DNA of 8,930 nucleotides from positions 1,225 through 10,154 of the forward strand of contig JAHWKS010000102.1 of assembly GCA_019347795.1 (NCBI GenBank), read 5' to 3'. Below, one piece after another: positions 5,243 through 8,930 of this stretch; position 1 is the stretch's first letter; each line of letters opens with the position of its first letter. The notes below the pieces were generated by a model that saw only the letters and a program-made list of their open reading frames with translations, was not told the DNA's origin and did not search any database. The DNA comes from Planctomycetota bacterium (GTDB taxonomy: Bacteria > Planctomycetota > Planctomycetia > Pirellulales > Pirellulaceae). Made by a program: the position numbers and the translations under genes.

Positions 5243-8200
5243 CGTACGCACTTCCGCCGCGGAGCCCTTTCCAGAATTGAGCGGGAACTTGCTCCCGGAT
5301 TTGGTATCGTCGGAGGTAGTCGCGGTGACGCGGCGTGTCGGGGTATGCATCGGTAGGATACGGATAACTCGGCATCGCCGTGAACGGGAGCGGTTCAACG
5401 GTCTGGCCGTACACGGTGTTCAGATCGGCGTCTTTATCCCAGCCGACGTTGTGGAGCAGGAAGTCGCGACGCCAGCCGGCGGGCGGCGCCTCCGGCGCGG
5501 CGAACTCCAGCTCCAACGCGTCGCCGGCGCCCATCACCACCAGCAGGTCGTCGGTCGCCGTCAACAGCGGCCGCACGTCGCCGTAACGGGTGAAGCGGCC
5601 CTGCATCGGCGGCCAACGCGGCGTCTGAGAGACTTTGTGGAAGTCGTACACCTCCGGCGAGTTCGCTCGCTTGGGAAGCGGCTGCGAGAAGCCGCGGTGG
5701 TAGAGGTGGGCGGTCGTGAGCTCGAGCGGCGTCAGCCGCAGCGGGGCCGGCTTTTCGTCTACCGTGAAGAAGGCCTCGTCCCAGTAGATCTGGGCGGTGG
5801 TCTGGATCCGCACGCGGTAATCGTCGGCGAGGAACGCACCGGAGAGATCGACCGCGATCGTCTTCGTCTTGCCGCCGGGGAAGCCCATGTAGGGCATGGC
5901 TTCCCGCCACCGGCCCTCCGCGTCGGGAACCCAGAGGGACGGAGGGCGCGGGGCGTCCAGCCCCTCGTCTTGAGCGAGCGCGATGTTGAGCGAAGTATCG
6001 GTCGGATAAATCCACCCGGTCAGGAACAACACAATCCGCTGCGGATCGTCCAGCGCTCCTAAGTCCAACTCCAGATAATGCGGCTCGGCCAGTCCCTGGC
6101 GAAAGGTGCGATCAAACCCTTTGAGATAGTCCCCATCCCGCTCCGCCACCTGCGAGAGCACGTCGCGTCCTTGCTGGTCGCGCGCTGCGACCGGGCGGCG
6201 GCGCTGGCGAACCGTGTGCACCTGGAACGCCGCAATCTCGGCCGGGCCGACCTTCTCATTGGAGAAGATCTCGACGTCTGCCGGATGATCGACGGCGATC
6301 AGCTCGACCCGATCAAAATACCCCGCCTCCCACAACTCCTCCGTCACCTGGAGCCGATAGCGGCCGTCATCGGCTTGCAGTTTCTCCCCCTCGATTTTGA
6401 GATACTCCCACGGCCGATCGGGAGCGATCACGCCCTCGGCGAACTGCAGCCCCAGCGGCGCCGCCCAGAGCAGATCGGTGAAGAACTCATACCGCCGGCC
6501 GTTCCACGTGTAGACGTACGGGCAAGAACCTTTGAGGGTCATCCGCTCGCAGATCGTCTGGCCAGCCTGCGGCTCGAGCACCGTCTGCGGGACGCCGTTG
6601 GTCCAGACGACGCGCACCACGTCCGCCTGCGCGCGTTCGCCGAGGCCGAAGTGCGTCGTCTGCTCACTGACGACCTGCGCCTGATACATCGGCCCGGCCT
6701 TGAGCTCCATCAAAGCGCCAATGCCGTAGCGGTTCATGCGGCCGCTCTGGGCGTCGTCCTGCCCGCGAAGCCGCACGTCGATCCAGTGGTGACGATTGCC
6801 TCCGTCGTTATCGAAAGCGTGGAGTCCGTTTCCGGCTGCGACGACCAGGTCCTGATCGCCGTCGCCGTCCAAGTCGCCGACGGCGACGTCCCGCACCTGC
6901 GGCGGGACCGGACCCGCGAACACTTCGGCCACTTCGAATTCCCCGAGCGGGCCGCCGCGGAGGACTTGCACTCCCGACTCGCTCCAAACCACCAGATCGC
7001 GATGGCCGTCGTTGTCGTAGTCCCAGGTGCGTACGCCGGCCGCGGGCTGCTGCGTCAGCGCGGCCATTTCCAGAAGTTGCACGACCCCCGGCTGGGGCGT
7101 GATGGACCGAGCCAGCCGCACGCCGGGCTCGCCCGCCGCGATCATGTCCCAGGAGACGTTTCCGTCGGTTTCCGCGACCGCCAGCGCCGTTGCGGACTGC
7201 AAAGGATGGAACGGCTCATCGAAGTTCCGCCAGCGGAGTTCTCCGTGCCGCAGGTTTTCAAGGTATCCCAGCGGCGCATCCGGGCCGGCGAGGAGAATGT
7301 CGAGATCGACGTCGCGATCCCAATCCACCGCGGTCATCGCGGTGAAACGCTCATTCTCCGGCACTCCCGTCGAGCCTGCGCCGGTTTGAGCAAACTGCAT
7401 ATCGCCGACGAACGCCCACAACTGAATGCCGGCGTCGGTCGCGAGGATGAGGTCCAGATCGCCATCATGATCGAAGTCCGCCAGCTCCGCTGCCGTCGTC
7501 GCCGCGCTTGCCAACTCCGGCGCCTGTTCGACGGCCTCGAGCGAGATTTCGCCGGTTGCGGAGTCCAACACCGTGCGAAACACGCGGACGCCCGCCGGTC
7601 CGTAGGCGACGAAGTCGGGCGTCGCCTCATGGCAGCGAGGGGAAGCGTTGGTCGGGTCGGTCTCCTGCGGATCGATCGCCTGTCCCTGCGTGTCACGATC
7701 GAGATCGGCCGTCAACAATCCGGTCATCCCCTCGGGAACCGGAGCGGACGCCGCCAGGCGCCACGCCCCGTCATCGCCGCGGCTGTAGATTTCCAGCGAG
7801 GCGTCGCGCAGCACGGCGATGTCCGGCTTCCCATCCAGGTCCACATCCGGCAGCCGCGCCACTTTCGCATCTTCGACTTCGCCGATGGGCCCTTCCAGCG
7901 GAATCGCGCGGAGCGTCACCGGGATGGCGTCCGCTGCGGGGCCGGTCAGCGGACGATGCTCGCTGCAGAACGATTCGCTGAACTGGTGCAGGACGAACTC
8001 CAGCGGATGCGGCGCAATTCGCCGCCGGTCGCTTTGGGCGAAGTCCTCGGGACGGATCAGGTTGGCGGCGATGCGGAGGTTGCTCATCGCCTCGCTCCAC
8101 GCCCCGCGCTCGACCGCCGCCTCCGCCTTATCGAGAAAGTCGGATAGCTCGACTCGCGTGCGCTGGCGGATTCCCGCCTCGATCGGCTGCACGGCCTCCT

Positions 8201-8930
8201 TCGCCGCCTCCAGCGTGGCGACCATCTCCGGATCCTGCGCCTCGGCCTGCGCGAGTAGCCAGTCCGCCAGCAGAAACAGGTTCTGCGGCGCCAGCCGATA
8301 CGCCTCCCCGAGCGCCTGCCGGCCTCGCGCCTGCACCTGCGGGTCTTCCGCGTCGCGGGCGGCCGCGTACATCGCGTACGGCACGAACGCCGACTCCGGC
8401 GCCAACTCGGCGGCCTTCTCCAGCATCGCCAACGCGCGGGACAAATGCTCCTCGGCCTCCTCGGGCGATACCGCCTGCGTTCTTTCCGCGAGCGCGACTT
8501 TCGCCGCCAGGTAGTGCGCTGCCGCCGACTCCGGCTCGATCTCCAGGAGCCGATCGACCGCCTGCCGGGCCGACGCCGCCTCAATCTGACCCGACTCCAA
8601 GCTCATTAGCCGGGCGATCGCCAGGTTCCGCGCCGGCAGCGGCTCCTCGGGCAGCTCTTCGGCAAGGCGGGTGAGCAGCTCATTCGCCTGCACGGCCTGT
8701 TCGTTTTCCAGCCGTCCCACGGCGAGGTGCTTCAATTCGAGCAATTCGCGGCAACGCTTCAGAGAGAGTCCCTCACCATCTGTCGGCGGCGCCGGCTCAT
8801 CGCGGTCGCCGTTGCGCACCCCCCACACCACCGCGAGAAGGACAAGCCCGGCGATGGCCAGCGCTGCCGCAAGCAGAAATGTGCGGCGGCTGCGGCCGTC
8901 GCCGCGCGGGGCGCCGGGGGTCGGCGAGTC
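5226..8930 (-). CDS. CRTAC1-like membrane-anchored TPR / FG-GAP (VCBS) / ASPIC-UnbV protein (5' partial)
   Basis: The frame is open to the right edge with no start codon upstream of a GTG at 8831, and that GTG lies inside a membrane helix (TFLLAAALAIAGLVLLAVVW, 8823-8882) preceded by Arg-rich sequence. The true start is therefore outside the window and the protein is N-in, with the rest extracytoplasmic. Numbering from the GTG: helical TPR-like repeats about 60-260; FG-GAP/VCBS units with DxDxDG-type calcium loops at 329, 376 (interrupted), 452, 503 (degenerate), 604 and 653; ASPIC/UnbV domain about 690-755 (MNRYGIGALMELKAG, THFGLG, VVWTNGVPQT). From CPYVYTWNGRRYEFFTD (770) to 1201 is a long beta-rich tail containing YLKIEGEKL and RYRLQVTEELWEAGYFDRVEL. 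Family knowledge: FG-GAP blades form a beta-propeller used in surface adhesion or protein interaction, and the ASPIC/UnbV domain follows it in CRTAC1. The molecular role is unknown. Its stop (5226-5228) lies inside the M23 gene. Confidence 0.9.
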   Translation of the reverse strand, partial: DSPTPGAPRGDGRSRRTFLLAAALAIAGLVLLAVVWGVRNGDRDEPAPPTDGEGLSLKRCRELLELKHLAVGRLENEQAVQANELLTRLAEELPEEPLPARNLAIARLMSLESGQIEAASARQAVDRLLEIEPESAAAHYLAAKVALAERTQAVSPEEAEEHLSRALAMLEKAAELAPESAFVPYAMYAAARDAEDPQVQARGRQALGEAYRLAPQNLFLLADWLLAQAEAQDPEMVATLEAAKEAVQPIEAGIRQRTRVELSDFLDKAEAAVERGAWSEAMSNLRIAANLIRPEDFAQSDRRRIAPHPLEFVLHQFSESFCSEHRPLTGPAADAIPVTLRAIPLEGPIGEVEDAKVARLPDVDLDGKPDIAVLRDASLEIYSRGDDGAWRLAASAPVPEGMTGLLTADLDRDTQGQAIDPQETDPTNASPRCHEATPDFVAYGPAGVRVFRTVLDSATGEISLEAVEQAPELASAATTAAELADFDHDGDLDLILATDAGIQLWAFVGDMQFAQTGAGSTGVPENERFTAMTAVDWDRDVDLDILLAGPDAPLGYLENLRHGELRWRNFDEPFHPLQSATALAVAETDGNVSWDMIAAGEPGVRLARSITPQPGVVQLLEMAALTQQPAAGVRTWDYDNDGHRDLVVWSESGVQVLRGGPLGEFEVAEVFAGPVPPQVRDVAVGDLDGDGDQDLVVAAGNGLHAFDNDGGNRHHWIDVRLRGQDDAQSGRMNRYGIGALMELKAGPMYQAQVVSEQTTHFGLGERAQADVVRVVWTNGVPQTVLEPQAGQTICERMTLKGSCPYVYTWNGRRYEFFTDLLWAAPLGLQFAEGVIAPDRPWEYLKIEGEKLQADDGRYRLQVTEELWEAGYFDRVELIAVDHPADVEIFSNEKVGPAEIAAFQVHTVRQRRRPVAARDQQGRDVLSQVAERDGDYLKGFDRTFRQGLAEPHYLELDLGALDDPQRIVLFLTGWIYPTDTSLNIALAQDEGLDAPRPPSLWVPDAEGRWREAMPYMGFPGGKTKTIAVDLSGAFLADDYRVRIQTTAQIYWDEAFFTVDEKPAPLRLTPLELTTAHLYHRGFSQPLPKRANSPEVYDFHKVSQTPRWPPMQGRFTRYGDVRPLLTATDDLLVVMGAGDALELEFAAPEAPPAGWRRDFLLHNVGWDKDADLNTVYGQTVEPLPFTAMPSYPYPTDAYPDTPRHRDYLRRYQIREQVPAQFWKGLRGGSAYDDRAR
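5251..5255 (-). promoter_or_regulatory. Ribosome binding site for the M23 peptidase gene
   Basis: On the minus strand GGAAG lies 8 bases before the ATG at 5242-5240. It sits inside the coding sequence of the upstream CRTAC1-like gene, fixes the start of the M23 gene at 5242 and points to translational coupling of the two genes. Confidence 0.65.
6567..6764 (-). other. ASPIC/UnbV domain region
   Basis: This part of the CRTAC1-like gene encodes residues about 690-755 (from the GTG at 8831). The glycine-containing strand RYGIGALMEL, the segment THFGLGERAQADVVRVVW and NGVPQTVLEPQAGQ match the pattern known for ASPIC/UnbV domains, which follow FG-GAP propellers in CRTAC1-type proteins. Confidence 0.8.
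6822..7859 (-). repeat. FG-GAP/VCBS repeat region (protein-level)
   Basis: Five to six copies of a calcium-loop repeat are encoded here: VDLDGKPDIAV, ADLDRD (interrupted), DFDHDGDLDLILA, DWDRDVDLDILLA, DYDNDGHRDLVVW and DLDGDGDQDLVVA. Spacing of roughly 45-100 residues fits blades of a beta-propeller. Repeats are diverged at the DNA level, so they are old, not a recent tandem expansion. Confidence 0.85.

Noticed and set aside
5243..5398. N-terminal extension of the M23 protein by 52 residues
   Set aside because: The extension is a Ser/Arg/Thr-rich shadow of the CRTAC1-like reading frame. The ATG at 5242 has a well-spaced GGAAG and directly precedes the first membrane segment.
6078..8147. 689-codon open frame on the + strand, antisense to the CRTAC1-like gene
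   Set aside because: The translation is Arg/His/Val-rich without domains or recognisable motifs, and mirrors the codon structure of the minus-strand gene whose FG-GAP and ASPIC motifs are unmistakable. Long antisense frames are expected in GC-rich coding DNA.

Overview
The window reads as chromosomal DNA of a GC-rich Gram-negative bacterium, most likely a planctomycete (Pirellulales-like). I infer this from the proC sequence style, a CRTAC1-type FG-GAP/ASPIC-UnbV giant protein, a small HFCGxxxC protein next to proC, and an outer-membrane-barrel fusion protein. No database search was possible, so the taxonomy is a judgement. There are seven protein-coding genes. No RNA gene, insertion sequence, CRISPR array or convincing terminator was seen, and no gap between genes exceeds about 35 bases.

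Left half, + strand: (i) a 5'-truncated gene for an M1-family (gluzincin) metallopeptidase with complete HEXXH-X18-E zinc site, continuing in the same chain into what looks like an Omp85/surface-antigen outer-membrane beta-barrel that ends in a C-terminal Phe; (ii) two small genes with clearly lower GC (about 45-53% in sampled stretches versus 60-77% around them), encoding a 76-residue ParB-like-fold protein and a 106-residue unknown protein, one base apart; (iii) proC (pyrroline-5-carboxylate reductase, proline biosynthesis); (iv) a 71-residue conserved-looking protein with a Cys pair and acidic tail. All are codirectional with short gaps and could be cotranscribed.

Right half, - strand, converging on the left block with a 33-base gap: an upstream gene running off the window's right edge encodes a membrane-anchored protein of more than 1,230 residues (TPR-like helices, FG-GAP/VCBS calcium-loop repeats, ASPIC/UnbV domain, and a C-terminal region of about 430 residues). 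Its 3' end overlaps by 17 bases the start of a gene for a membrane protein with an extracytoplasmic M23 (LytM-like) metallopeptidase domain. The overlap and a well-placed Shine-Dalgarno inside the upstream gene suggest translational coupling.

Most worth following up: the M1 peptidase/outer-membrane barrel fusion (reminiscent of patatin-Omp85 type Vd proteins but with a different passenger), the low-GC ParB-like plus unknown gene pair (possible effector/partner cassette), and the CRTAC1-like/M23 overlapping pair.
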